Under the pieces are notes generated by a model. That model worked only from the letters and a program-made list of their open reading frames with translations, was not told where the DNA came from and made no database searches. 33,432 nucleotides of DNA from Ktedonobacteria bacterium (GTDB lineage: Bacteria > Chloroflexota > Ktedonobacteria > Ktedonobacterales > JACDGC01). Positions within the stretch are counted from its first letter, which is position 1. Every line of letters starts with the position of its first letter. The translations under genes and the position numbers were made by a program. Shown in pieces: positions 7,185 to 16,600 of this stretch. Location of the stretch: positions 1-33,432 of the forward strand of contig DAIDGU010000036.1 in NCBI GenBank assembly GCA_027459785.1. Reading direction: 5' to 3'.

Positions 7185-7568
7185 TCAGAAAAGCGGCACA
7201 TATTTTTGGATGACCAGCGATGTCCCCAGGCTGAGCGCCACGGAAAGCGCCGTGCCAATCAGGAAGATCTGGTAATCCGCCGTGAGGGTAGCCGATGGGG
7301 CTTCCCGATCTTGCGTGCGCCACTCACCCGCCGTTTTCAGCAGTAACCAGAAACCGACGATCTCGCTGCGATTCAACAGGAACGCGGTCGTTACGATGAT
7401 CTGCTCGGTGGCACCGATGAGGCGCGGCAGCCAGGATCGATAATTTCCTGGCCCCAAATATTTCCAGGATAATAGCCGGATGATGGGATTGATCGTGAGC
7501 CAGCCAACGAAAATGGCGAGAAGATACGCGCCAACGTATTGACCAGCTGTGCTGAGTGTAGCGAGCAT
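7185..7568 (-). CDS. Small integral membrane protein of unknown function
   Basis: 127 residues with three or four hydrophobic segments: one near residues 10-30 (YVGAYLLAIFVGWLTI), one near 55-75 and one at the C-terminus (IFLIGTALSVALSLGTSLVI). I do not recognise the family. I chose the ATG at 7568 over 7598 because AGGAGG precedes it at about 8 bases. It lies 65 bases upstream of the peptidase start on the same strand, so co-transcription is possible, though the peptidase has its own strong ribosome binding site. Confidence 0.75.
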   Translation of the reverse strand: MLATLSTAGQYVGAYLLAIFVGWLTINPIIRLLSWKYLGPGNYRSWLPRLIGATEQIIVTTAFLLNRSEIVGFWLLLKTAGEWRTQDREAPSATLTADYQIFLIGTALSVALSLGTSLVIQKYVPLF

Positions 7569-7731
7569 TAGTTCATCCTCCTGTCCGGATGCTTTCAAGA
7601 CTCGTTCCCATCATAACCACTAGCGTCAATAGTGCAAAACATCCCTGGTATAGCTGTACACGGCTTTGCTACAATCTCTATACAACGCGTCATAACAGGG
7701 AACACTATTGGCGATAGGGGAGCAAAGCAGT

Positions 7732-9147
7732 ATGCAGCCAACGGAGCAAGGGCAGCGCGTGGTGGTGGTCGGCGGCGGTTTGGCGGGTCTGGCGGCGGCG
7801 CGCAAACTGGTCATGGCCGGCCAGCAAGTCGAAGTGGTGGAGGCGCGCGACATCCTGGGCGGCAAGGTCTCGTCGTGGCGCGATGCCGATGGCGATTGGA
7901 TCGAAAGCGGCCTGCACGTCTTTTTCGGCGCGTATGATGAGATCTTCACCCTCATGCGTGAGGTCGGCATCTATGGCAACATCCTGTGGAAGCCACACGT
8001 GCTGCGCTATACCCTGGCGGGCGGTGATCACTTCGACTTCGAGAATTGGCCGCTGCCCAGCCCGTTGCATCTGATGCCGACCGTCCTGCGCAATCGCTAT
8101 TTCACCTGGGGCGAAAAGCTGACGCTGGTCAAGGCGCTGCCGAAGATCGTCCTGAGCAACGACCAGTATTATGAGGCGCAGGACGCGCTGACCTATGAGC
8201 AGTGGCATCTGGCGCAGGGCGTCAGCAAGAAGATGCTCACGCGGATGTTCCTGCCGATGGCGCTGGCGCTGAAATTCGTGCCGCCCGAAGAGATCTCCGC
8301 GCGCGTGGTGCTGGATGTCGCGGGTATGTTCCTGCGCGAGAACCAGGCGTCGCGCATGGGCTTCCTCGCCGGTTCGCCACAAGATAAGCTGATCGGCCCC
8401 ATCGCCGCGGATATCACGCGGCGGGGCGGGATCATCCGCACGGGCGCTAAAGTGCGCGAATTGATCATGGCTGGCCCGCGCCATATCGCGGGCGTGCGCC
8501 TGGCGGACGGCACGGAGGTGCGCGGCGACGCCGTGGTGCTGGCGCTGCCCATCCATCAGCTCAACAAGCTGATTCCCGCCGCTTGGCGCGGCGACCATCC
8601 CTATTTCGCCAATCTGGCGCAGTTCGAGGGCGTGCCGGTCATCACAGCGCAACTCTGGTTCGACCGCCAGGTGACGGGCATCGACAACGTTCTGTTCTGC
8701 CCCGACGGGCGCATCCCCGTCTATGCCGACCTGGGCAACACCACGCCGGACTACGCCGTCGGCGGGCGCTCGCGCATCGAGGCCGTCGTCGCGCCAGCGC
8801 GGCAGATCTTCGACCACGACGACAAAGCGATCATCGATCAGGTCTGGCGCGACATCCAGAACGCGTTCCCCCAGCGCACCGCCGGCGCGCAGATCACCAA
8901 GGCGACGGTTGTGCGCATCCCGCAGTCGGTCTACTGGCCCAAGCCCGGCCTGAACAAGCTGCGCCCCACCCAGCGTTCGCCGATCCCGAACCTGTATCTC
9001 GCCGGCGGCTATACGCGCCAACGCTTTTATGATAGCATGGAAGGAGCCGTGGCCAGTGGCAACCGCGCGGCAGCCGCGCTCCTCGCCGATGTGCATGCGA
9101 TTCACCAGCGCGTCGCTGTCCCCGCGCTGGTGCTAAGTGAAGAGTGA
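7732..9147 (+). CDS. Plant/cyanobacterial-type phytoene (carotenoid) desaturase, CrtP-like
   Basis: A 471-residue FAD-dependent amine-oxidase-fold enzyme. The dinucleotide-binding motif GGGLAG is at residues 14-19, followed by VVEARDILGGKVSSW. The motifs GLHVFFGAYDEIFTLMREVG, SRMGFLAGSPQDKL and the C-terminal AGGYTRQRFYDSMEGAVASG match the CrtP/Pds branch of plants and cyanobacteria rather than bacterial CrtI. The expected reaction is desaturation of a cis-carotene such as 15-cis-phytoene, using a membrane quinone as acceptor in that family. No phytoene synthase or CrtQ/CrtH is next to it, so the substrate is uncertain. The start is the ATG at 7732, after AGGGGAG; an in-frame TTG at 7708 is less likely. 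Confidence 0.88.
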   Translation: MQPTEQGQRVVVVGGGLAGLAAARKLVMAGQQVEVVEARDILGGKVSSWRDADGDWIESGLHVFFGAYDEIFTLMREVGIYGNILWKPHVLRYTLAGGDHFDFENWPLPSPLHLMPTVLRNRYFTWGEKLTLVKALPKIVLSNDQYYEAQDALTYEQWHLAQGVSKKMLTRMFLPMALALKFVPPEEISARVVLDVAGMFLRENQASRMGFLAGSPQDKLIGPIAADITRRGGIIRTGAKVRELIMAGPRHIAGVRLADGTEVRGDAVVLALPIHQLNKLIPAAWRGDHPYFANLAQFEGVPVITAQLWFDRQVTGIDNVLFCPDGRIPVYADLGNTTPDYAVGGRSRIEAVVAPARQIFDHDDKAIIDQVWRDIQNAFPQRTAGAQITKATVVRIPQSVYWPKPGLNKLRPTQRSPIPNLYLAGGYTRQRFYDSMEGAVASGNRAAAALLADVHAIHQRVAVPALVLSEE

Positions 9148-9149
9148 GA

Positions 9150-9358
9150 AAGGCGGAAAGACGAATCACGGAAACCTCGGGAAGTTAAGACGGAACGCGG
9201 AATGACACGAAATGGACACGAGATCACGCGAGTTAACGCAAGATCTTGGTAAAACAGAAAAAGAGACCTGTTTTCAGGTTATAGCTAGCAGCGTGATGCC
9301 ATTTCGCGTGATCTCGCGGTGATTTCGTGTCATCTCGCGTTCCGTCTTTCTTCCGCCT
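9150..9358. repeat. Long imperfect palindromic element (family A, CACGAAAT type)
   Basis: Nearly the whole gap between two plus-strand genes is an inverted repeat. The left arm (about 9189-9232) carries GACGGAACGCG, ATGACACGAAAT and CGAGATCACGCGA. The right arm (about 9303-9346) carries the same blocks in reverse complement. An outer block, GGCGGAAAGAC, pairs with the end of the right arm, with about 26 extra bases on the left. The central part contains TAGCTAG. A related, more diverged element lies in the coding sequence at 11930-12105. No protein is encoded here. Confidence 0.85.
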
Positions 9359-9375
9359 AGCAAGGAGATAATCAC

Positions 9376-9909
9376 ATGAGCGCGATGTCGATGGCCAGGG
9401 TCGTGCCGTTCGCCCGCCGCTGGCGGCGTGTGCGGTGGTGGCAGGCGCTCTATGTGTTGGCGCTGCTGGGGCAGTTCCTCGCGCCGCTCTTCGTCATCGT
9501 CAACGTCTTCCCGTTTGGCCCCATCGGGCGCTTCATCTACTGGCTGGGCATGGTGATCTGCCCCATCGCCTGGGATACGCCGACGTTCTTGGGGCAGCCG
9601 ATGATCGTCTGTCCGCTGTGCTATGGCGCGCTGGTGGCGCTGACGACGCTCACCTTCAGTTATCCGCGCCCGCGGCGGGCATGGGCGGCGTGGTTCGCGC
9701 TACCGGCCTATCCGCGCCTGGCGCTGGCGGGACTGCTGCTCGTCCCCTGGCTGAGCGCGTATATCTTCATTCACGCGGGGCTGTGGGTGCTGCCGTGGCC
9801 GGTGATGTTCGTTTACGGCTTGCTGGGCGGCACGGGGACGGCGCTCGTCGGCTATCAGATGCTTGAACTGGCGGTGCCACGCGCCCAGCGCGGGGAGCGG
9901 CTGCCATGA
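9376..9909 (+). CDS. Integral membrane protein with a CxxC motif
   Basis: 177 residues with four hydrophobic segments, a basic N-terminus (RRWRRVRWW) and cysteines in WLGMVICPIAW and MIVCPLCYG. The PLCYG arrangement after a helix is reminiscent of the DUF2085 family (RCTG-type motif), but I cannot confirm membership. The ATG at 9376 follows AAGGAGAT at 7 bases. Its stop overlaps the start of the NYN-domain gene by four bases (ATGA), so the two are translationally coupled. Confidence 0.75.
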   Translation: MSAMSMARVVPFARRWRRVRWWQALYVLALLGQFLAPLFVIVNVFPFGPIGRFIYWLGMVICPIAWDTPTFLGQPMIVCPLCYGALVALTTLTFSYPRPRRAWAAWFALPAYPRLALAGLLLVPWLSAYIFIHAGLWVLPWPVMFVYGLLGGTGTALVGYQMLELAVPRAQRGERLP

Positions 9910-10442
9910 ACGACCACATCATTTTGATCGACGGCTACAACGTCATCCGCCGCTCGCCGCAACTGGCCCAGGCCGAAAAGCGCTCGCTGCAACACGGGCG
10001 CGACGCGCTGATCACGCTGCTGGCTGCGCGTTACGGCGGACGCTCCGCGGCCATCGTCGTCGTTTTCGACGGCGCGGAACCGCGCGAGATGCGCACAGCG
10101 CAGTTGGGCATCAGCGTCGTCTATTCCGCCGCCGGCTGCACCGCCGACACGTGCATCGTGCGCCTGGCATGCGAGGCCGAAGCTAGGGGCCAGCGCGTCA
10201 CCGTCGCCACCGATGATGCCGGCATCCGCACCGCCCTCGGCGGCCTCGCCCCCACCGCCCAGCCCCAGAGCGTCGCTCACGTCAACCGCGCAATCTATGC
10301 CGCCGACCCCATCCGCGAGAAGCAATATCGCCATCGCGCCGCCATCAAGCAGATCCTCACCGCCGCAGAAAACGCCGAACCCTATGATCCGCACCGCCCC
10401 AAGCGCGGCAATCCCCGCAAAGCGCCGCGCCGCAAACGCTGA
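9906..10442 (+). CDS. NYN-domain (YacP/Rae1-like) RNA-binding nuclease
   Basis: A 178-residue protein with a PIN-like NYN fold: HIILIDGYNVIRRS (first acidic residue, Asp9), IVVVFDGAEPREMR (second acidic strand) and VTVATDDAGIR (third acidic strand). This set matches the YacP family, whose Bacillus member Rae1 cleaves mRNA on the ribosome. The C-terminus is strongly basic (RPKRGNPRKAPRRKR), a likely RNA-binding tail. It overlaps the upstream membrane-protein gene by ATGA. What the pairing means is unknown. Confidence 0.88.
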   Translation: MNDHIILIDGYNVIRRSPQLAQAEKRSLQHGRDALITLLAARYGGRSAAIVVVFDGAEPREMRTAQLGISVVYSAAGCTADTCIVRLACEAEARGQRVTVATDDAGIRTALGGLAPTAQPQSVAHVNRAIYAADPIREKQYRHRAAIKQILTAAENAEPYDPHRPKRGNPRKAPRRKR

Positions 10443-10505
10443 AGTGGTCCACCTCACGTGACTCCTGATCCTGCCGATTCGTCCCGATAGAGATACCAAT
10501 ACGGT

Positions 10506-10521
10506 TGGGACGAGCGTCCCA
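10506..10521. repeat. Short perfect palindrome TGGGACG-AG-CGTCCCA
   Basis: Seven-base arms with a two-base spacer, in the gap before the glycosyltransferase gene. The arm sequence GGGACGA also pairs with TCGTCCC near 10480, so the region can fold in two ways. It may be an operator or another dispersed repeat; nothing decides between them. Confidence 0.55.
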
Positions 10522-10565
10522 TGGGCCGGTAAGCGAGCGAGGCGGAGATGCAGGTGACGAGCGCA

Positions 10566-13500
10566 ATGGAGCGAATCGCGGTGGGCCGCGCGTGGCTGCG
10601 CCGGTCGTGGCTGGCCATCCAGGACGATACGTTGTTGCGTTGGGGTCTGGTGGGGTTGGCGATCCTGTTGCAAGATCTGCTCGAATTGCCGCGCGACAGC
10701 CTCAGCCACGCGCTCGGTCCCCGCATCGGCCTGGGTGTGATGGTGGTGCAACTGGCGGCCATCGGCCTGATGATCGCCGCCGTCGTTTTGCCGGACCGCA
10801 TCGCCCGCCTACGACCGCGCGCGTTGCCCCGCTGGGTGCTGGCGCTGGTGCTGGGCGTGACGGCGCTGGCCGCGCTCAACGGCGTGCGGCTGACGGCGCA
10901 GATGGTTGTCACCAGTTTTTCCGCCGTGCAATATGCCAACGATGGCACCACGCTTGACCAATATGCCGCGCAGCAATTACTGCATGGCCACGATCCCTAT
11001 GCGACCGTCACGATCACCGGCGCGGTACAGGCGCTGCACCAGCCGCATATCTTCGTCACGCCGCTGCACGCCGGCACCTTCGCCCGGCGTTCCTGGCTGA
11101 ACTATCCCGATCACGCGGCGATCCGCGCCGTCTTCGATCAGGTGCCGCCGGGGCAGGCGCTGCCGGAGGTTGAGTCGCACGTGAGCTATCCGGCGCTGGC
11201 GTTTTTGGCGCTGGTGCCGTTCGTGGCCGTGGGGTTGCCCAGCGTCGTGCTGTTTTCTGTGCTGTGCATCATCGCTTTCGCCTGGGTGGCGCTGCGCGCC
11301 GTCGCGCCGGAGGTGCGCCCCTGGCTGGGGCTGCTGATCCTGATCGACATGCCTGTGCTGGATAGCGTGATGACCGGCGCGCTGGACGTGACGACGATGC
11401 TGCTGCTGTTCGTGGCGTGGCTGCGCTGGCGCGACGCGCTGTGGTCCACCATCTTCTTCGGCCTGGCGCTGGCGACGAAACAGCAAGCCTGGTTCTTTAT
11501 CCCCTTCTTCGCCATCTTCCTCTGGCAGCAATTGGGCTGGCGCGCAACAGCGAGCCGCCTGGCCGGCGCGGCGGGCATCTTCCTGGCGCTCAATCTGCCG
11601 TTCATCTTACATAACCGCGCGGCGTGGGTGACGGGCGTGCTTGCCCCCGTGCGCGACCCGATGTTCCCGCTGGGCCAGGGCATCGTGCAGTTGGCGCTGG
11701 CGCGCGTGCTGCCGCTGTGGCCGCAGCGCGTCTATACCGTGCTGGAAGTGCTGGCCTTCGCCGGCCTGCTGGCCTGGTATGCCTGGCGTGGGGCGCGGCG
11801 CTGGCCGCAGCTCGCCTTCATCCTGGCGCTGGTGCCGCTGTGGTTCGCCTGGCGTAGCCTGCCGTCCTACTTCGCCTTCAGCGCGCTGCCGATGATCGCG
11901 CTCACATTCGGGTGGGATGCCAACACGCAGGCCACGAAAATTCACGCAGACCGCGAAAAAAGTGCGGCAGAACACACAGAAAATGGATTTGCAGAAAATC
12001 GGCTGGTAGCTAGTGGCAGACGGCTTCTCACACGCTGGCAAGCTGATCTCAAAACCTATTTCGTGGCCTTCGCTGAATTTCGTGACCTTCGTGTCTCGTC
12101 CTTCCTTTCCCTCCGCTCTGTCTGGCTCCTGTGGGCGCTCACGCGCGGCTGGATGTTGCTGAATCTGATCCTGGGCCAGCATTATTGCGATCCACAATTC
12201 TATCAATATGCCGGTGATTTCGCCGTGGGGAAGCTGCCTTACCGTGATGTGGCCGTGGAATATCCGCCGCTGGCACTGGTGATCATGATCCTGCCGGCGC
12301 TGCCACTGCTGCCCTTCGCGGGCATCGCCCCGCGCCCCGATGCGAACCCGCACCCGCTGCACCCCGATCCGATCCGCTACGGCGCGTATGGCATCAGCTT
12401 CGGCATCATGCTGGTGCTGTGCGACGCGTTGACGCTGTGGCTGGTGACGCGCGCGGCGCGGCGCTTGCTGCCGCGTGATCCCTCCGGCGCGTGGAGCGGT
12501 TTGCTCTATATGGCGCTGGCCTTCGCCAGTGGCGCGGTGCTGCAAAAGTTCGATCTGATCGTGGGGACGCTGTGCCTGGCCGCCATCGTCGCCCTGCTGG
12601 CCGAACGTGACGGGCTGGCATGGGCCACGCTGGCGGCAGCGACATTAGTGAAAGGCTTCCCCCTCCTGCTCGCGCCGCTCTTCGTCATCTGGCGACTATG
12701 GCCGCAAGGCGGCCCCACCCCCAGCCCCTCCCCATCTGCGGATGGAGCGGGGAGATCAGACAATGGACGTCGATCGCGTGGATCTTGCCGATCACTCTCG
12801 GCGGCTGCTCACCCCCTCTCCATCCGCAGATGGGGAGGGGGCCGGGGGGTGGGGCCACCCTGGATCGTGCGCGCGATGATCGGCGGGGGTATCGTGTCGC
12901 TGGTGGTGCTGGGGCCGGCGCTGGCGCTGGGCGGCGTGGGCGCGCTGGTGCATAGCGTGGCGTATCACACCAGCCGGGGGATCGAGATCGAGAGCGTGCC
13001 GGCGTCGATCATCCTGGCGCTGGGCTGGTTGCCGGGGCTGGGCGTGACGACAGTGTTCGACCGGCTGGATCTGTCGCGCGACGTGCTTTCGCCGCTGGCC
13101 GGGCCGGTGGGCGCGCTGGCCGATCCGGCGCTAGTGGTATTGGTCCTCGTCATTTATGGCTTGTTCTGGTATAATGCGAGCCGGGTGGCACGGCCTCATT
13201 CCGCCACTCGTGCGCTCAGTGAGGCGCGGCAACGACTTGTGATCACGGCCACCGTGATCCTGTTCATCTTTATCTTGTGCTTCCGGGCGATGCCGTTGCA
13301 TTATATATTGAGCATCGCGCCGTTGGCGGCGCTGGTACGGCTGCCACGCAGCGCGCAGCGCCGCTGGCTGGGGGCGCTTTTCGCGGCGTGCCTGGCCGGC
13401 GGGATCGTCATCAGTTGCTGGCACCAGTTGGTCGCGCTCGCGCCAGGGATCGTGCTGCTGTTGATCGCGCGCAACGCCGCGCTGGTCGCCGCGACCGTCA

Positions 13501-13613
13501 TCCTCGTCGGTAGCGCGCTGTGGTCGGGCCACGCGGGTAGGAAAGGGATTGCACATGACATACGCGCCACCGAAACACCCACCCCTCACCGAGACTATGT
13601 CGTCTCTGGATGA
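10566..13613 (+). CDS. Giant GT-C (GT87/DUF2029-like) membrane glycosyltransferase, tandem two-unit protein
   Basis: About 1015 residues with some 20 or more hydrophobic segments. Two units each show the GT87-like pattern of an acidic loop after the first helix. Unit 1 has YANDGTTLDQYAAQQLLHGHDPYA. Unit 2 has HYCDPQFYQYAGDFAVGKLPYRD followed by VAVEYPPLALVI. Such enzymes transfer a sugar from a polyprenyl-phosphate donor on the outer face of the membrane. A hydrophilic stretch at residues about 453-517 separates the units and is encoded by a palindromic repeat. A second repeat encodes residues 716-763. I favour the ATG at 10566, with AGGTGA upstream; 10548 is an in-frame alternative. The 3' end overlaps the next gene by 59 bases, so they form an operon. 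Single GT87 proteins are typically about 400-500 residues. Confidence 0.82.
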   Translation: MERIAVGRAWLRRSWLAIQDDTLLRWGLVGLAILLQDLLELPRDSLSHALGPRIGLGVMVVQLAAIGLMIAAVVLPDRIARLRPRALPRWVLALVLGVTALAALNGVRLTAQMVVTSFSAVQYANDGTTLDQYAAQQLLHGHDPYATVTITGAVQALHQPHIFVTPLHAGTFARRSWLNYPDHAAIRAVFDQVPPGQALPEVESHVSYPALAFLALVPFVAVGLPSVVLFSVLCIIAFAWVALRAVAPEVRPWLGLLILIDMPVLDSVMTGALDVTTMLLLFVAWLRWRDALWSTIFFGLALATKQQAWFFIPFFAIFLWQQLGWRATASRLAGAAGIFLALNLPFILHNRAAWVTGVLAPVRDPMFPLGQGIVQLALARVLPLWPQRVYTVLEVLAFAGLLAWYAWRGARRWPQLAFILALVPLWFAWRSLPSYFAFSALPMIALTFGWDANTQATKIHADREKSAAEHTENGFAENRLVASGRRLLTRWQADLKTYFVAFAEFRDLRVSSFLSLRSVWLLWALTRGWMLLNLILGQHYCDPQFYQYAGDFAVGKLPYRDVAVEYPPLALVIMILPALPLLPFAGIAPRPDANPHPLHPDPIRYGAYGISFGIMLVLCDALTLWLVTRAARRLLPRDPSGAWSGLLYMALAFASGAVLQKFDLIVGTLCLAAIVALLAERDGLAWATLAAATLVKGFPLLLAPLFVIWRLWPQGGPTPSPSPSADGAGRSDNGRRSRGSCRSLSAAAHPLSIRRWGGGRGVGPPWIVRAMIGGGIVSLVVLGPALALGGVGALVHSVAYHTSRGIEIESVPASIILALGWLPGLGVTTVFDRLDLSRDVLSPLAGPVGALADPALVVLVLVIYGLFWYNASRVARPHSATRALSEARQRLVITATVILFIFILCFRAMPLHYILSIAPLAALVRLPRSAQRRWLGALFAACLAGGIVISCWHQLVALAPGIVLLLIARNAALVAATVILVGSALWSGHAGRKGIAHDIRATETPTPHRDYVVSG
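11930..12105. repeat. Palindromic repeat (family A) translated in frame at the GT unit junction
   Basis: GGCCACGAAAATTCACGC near 11930-11947 and the reverse complement of GAATTTCGTGACC near 12075-12087 form the arms. Further CACGAA blocks occur on the right side, and GGTAGCTAGTGGC near 12005 parallels the centre of the 9150-9358 element. The copy is diverged, but it is open in the glycosyltransferase frame and encodes a charged linker. Confidence 0.7.
12711..12856. repeat. Palindromic repeat (family B, CCATCTGCGGATGG type) translated in frame
   Basis: Left arm 12711-12747 and right arm 12818-12856 are near-perfect reverse complements (37 and 39 bases, with GGCCCCACCCCC at the outer end and CATCTGCGGATGGAG at the inner end). 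A 70-base spacer lies between. It encodes a Gly/Pro/Ser/Arg-rich stretch, with GGPTPSPSPSADGAGRSD on one side and IRRWGGGRGVGPP on the other. Confidence 0.88.
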
Positions 13614-16600
13614 GCCGGTGGCGCTGCACGCGATGCAGCCCTGGCGCGACCGGCTGGCCGGCTTCGCCGCGCGCAACCTGACGGGCGTGCGTGGCCTGGC
13701 CGTGAGCGGAGCCGGCATGGGCGCGATCTACCTGCTGCTCACACTGGCGTTCCCCATCACCAATTGGTGGTATCGCGTTGATGACAACCTGGGGACGATC
13801 CCCAGCCGGGTGCCGTGGGCCAAGCCGCTCATCGCGCTCTTCGGCGCGCACCAACTCAGCGTCGTCATGGCGGTCATCACGTTCGGCGTGATCATCGCGC
13901 TTTTCAGCTTGCAAGCCCTGGCGATCTTCGCCGCGCGTACCTCGCGCGACGCCGTGCAAGCGCAACGCCTGGTGATTGGCGGGGCCATCGCCTTCATCGT
14001 CATCCAGGTATTCATGCAACCGGTGACATCGACCGACCTCTATGGCTACCTGGCGCGGTCATATCTCATCGCCACGCTGCATCAGAACCCGACGATCTCG
14101 CTGGCGACATTCCTGCCGGGCGGCTATCTAGTGCCGCACGCGCGCCCGCCCGCGCCGTATGGCCCGCTGTGGCTGGCGATCTGTGGTGGCGTGGGAGCGG
14201 TTGCCGGCGAAAACCTGTTGCTGGCGATGTTGCTGATGAAGGCGATCATGGCGGCGGCGGCGATTGGGACGGTTCTGCTGGTCGCGCGCTTGGCGAACCG
14301 CATTTTGCCGGGACAGCGCGTGCAGGCGCTGGTGCTTTTCGCGTGGAGTCCGCTACTGATCTTCGAGGCGGTGGGCAACGGCCACAATGATATCGTGATG
14401 ATGGTGTGCGTCCTCGGCTCGCTGGCGGCGATCCAGGCGCAACGCTCGCTGTGGGCCTTCCCGCTGCTGGCGCTGGGCGTGCTGATCAAATATTCAGTCG
14501 GCGCGCTGGTGCCGCTGTGGGCCGTCTATCTGTTTTTCACGTGTTGCTGGCGCGCGGGCGCGGCGCTCACGCTCACCTGGCCCCTGCCGGCGGCGACGCG
14601 GCGAGCGATTCTAGCGCGCATCGACTGGCGACGAACCGGCGTGATCTTCGGCGGGGGCGGCGCGCTTTCGGTGCTGCTGGCTGCCGTGCTCTACGCGCCC
14701 TTCTGGGTGGGCTTCAAGACCTTCACCGGCCTGGGGCAACAATTGGGCGCGACGTATTTCAACGGCTCCATCGCCGAATTGTTGAATGCCGCCCTCCAGT
14801 GGACCGTCGCTGGCGGAAAAGCCGCCGCGCTGGCCAGCGCGATTCGCCTGACGCTGTACCTCGCCTTCGCGGTCTACATCGGCGTGCAAGCCTGGCACCT
14901 GGGGCAGCGGGGCCGCGCGGCGACGCCGGCGCAACTGGTGCAGGCGGCGGGCAAAGTCGTTTTCGCCACGCTGGTGCTGGTGACGTTCTGGTACCAGCCC
15001 TGGTATATCGTCTGGCTGCTACCGCTGGCCGCCCTCGCGCCGGATGCCGTCCTGCGTCGCCACGCGGCGACGTTGGCCTTCGGCGGCATGCTCACCTACA
15101 TCGTGCAATACTTCGCGTTCGTCAACCAGTCCGAATTGACGCGCGGCTTCTTCGTGCAGTTTTTCCTGGTGATCGTCGCCTTCGCGCCACTCCTGCTGTT
15201 GCAGCATGGCAGCAATGGCGATATGCGCGCGGCGGTCAGCCGCTATTTTAGTGGGCTGAGCGCCTTTGTGGCGCGCCACCCGACCTTCATCAGCCGGCTA
15301 ATGCTGAGCTTGATCCTCTGTGTGGCGGCGTTGCTGCGGCTGATCAAGCTGGGCAGCGCGGGCCAAGCGACGAGCGCCAATGCGCTGCACCTGATCAGCG
15401 GCAACCTCAGCGTGGCCGTCAGCGACGCGCGCGGGCTGGATGTCGTCTTCGTGTTGCTGCAAGGGGCCAGCGTGCGCCTTTTCGGGCCGACGCCCTTCGC
15501 CATCCTGCTGCCCACCGCGCTCATCGGCACAGCCACCGTCTGGCTGATCGCCGTCCTCGCCAATGAACTCTGCGCCGACATGCCGCCGGACCGCCGGCAG
15601 ATCGTCGCGCTGCTGGCCGCGATCATCGCCGCGACTGCGCCCTGGCACGTGGCCCTCAGCCGCACCGGCGCGGAAGTGACACTGCTGCCGCTGCTGATCG
15701 TGGCGGCGGCCCTGGCGCTCTGGCGCGCGGCGCAGATCCAGCCCCCCCCCATTGCAACCCCTCCCGAAACCAGGGCGACCACAAGGGTACGCCCCTACAC
15801 ACCGGATGGCAAGGGGGAGATCAGTCGTGGGGCGGACATTCCTGTCCGCCGTCCGCAAGGACAACCTGCCACTGGAGTAGAACCTGCCATTAAAATAGAA
15901 CCTCAGCAGCCAATGGCGCAGACAGCGCCGGCGGGGAGCTGGCGTGTGGTTGTCGCGCGAGTGTTGCATCCGGTGGATGCCGGGGAGCGGCGAGGGCGCT
16001 TGCTGGTGCTGACAGGCGTCTATATCGGCTTGATCGGAGATCTCGAACCGGATCTGTGGCCCCTGCTGGGACTGCTGGGCCTGGGGTTGGTGGCGCTGTG
16101 GTGGCGACGCCGCCTCGCCGGGGCCGATGCGCTGGCGCTCGGCAGCGGAGCTTGCGTGGCCGGTCTGCCTGCCGTGTGGTATCCCCTTTCGCGCGTGGTC
16201 GGCTTCGCGCCGGGCAGCGCGTTCCTGGCGCATAATCCGCTGCGGCATGCCAGCGCGTCGCCGCTGTCGCTGGCCTTCTGGGGCCACATCCTGACGAATC
16301 TGGGGATCGTGGCGCAGGTCTTGGTGACACAGAACTATGATGCCGCCGGTCCCGCTGGGGGCAACATCCCCATCCTGCCGGCGCTGCTCGTGCCATTCTT
16401 CATCGTCGGCGCGGTCATCACCATCCGCCGCTGGCGCACGCCCACAAGCGCCCTGCTGGCGCTGCTCGCCGCGCTGCCCTTCGTCATCGCGCTGACGGTG
16501 AACGCGCCGCCCAGCGTCAGCGAAGCCGCCGCCGTGCTGCCCATCGCCTGCATCCTCCCCGCGTTGGGGCTGGCCGACGTCGGCCACTGGCTGGCAACGC

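Noticed and set aside
7705..9105. A 466-codon minus-strand frame
   Set aside because: It is the antisense shadow of the carotenoid desaturase, which has clear FAD-binding and C-terminal motifs.
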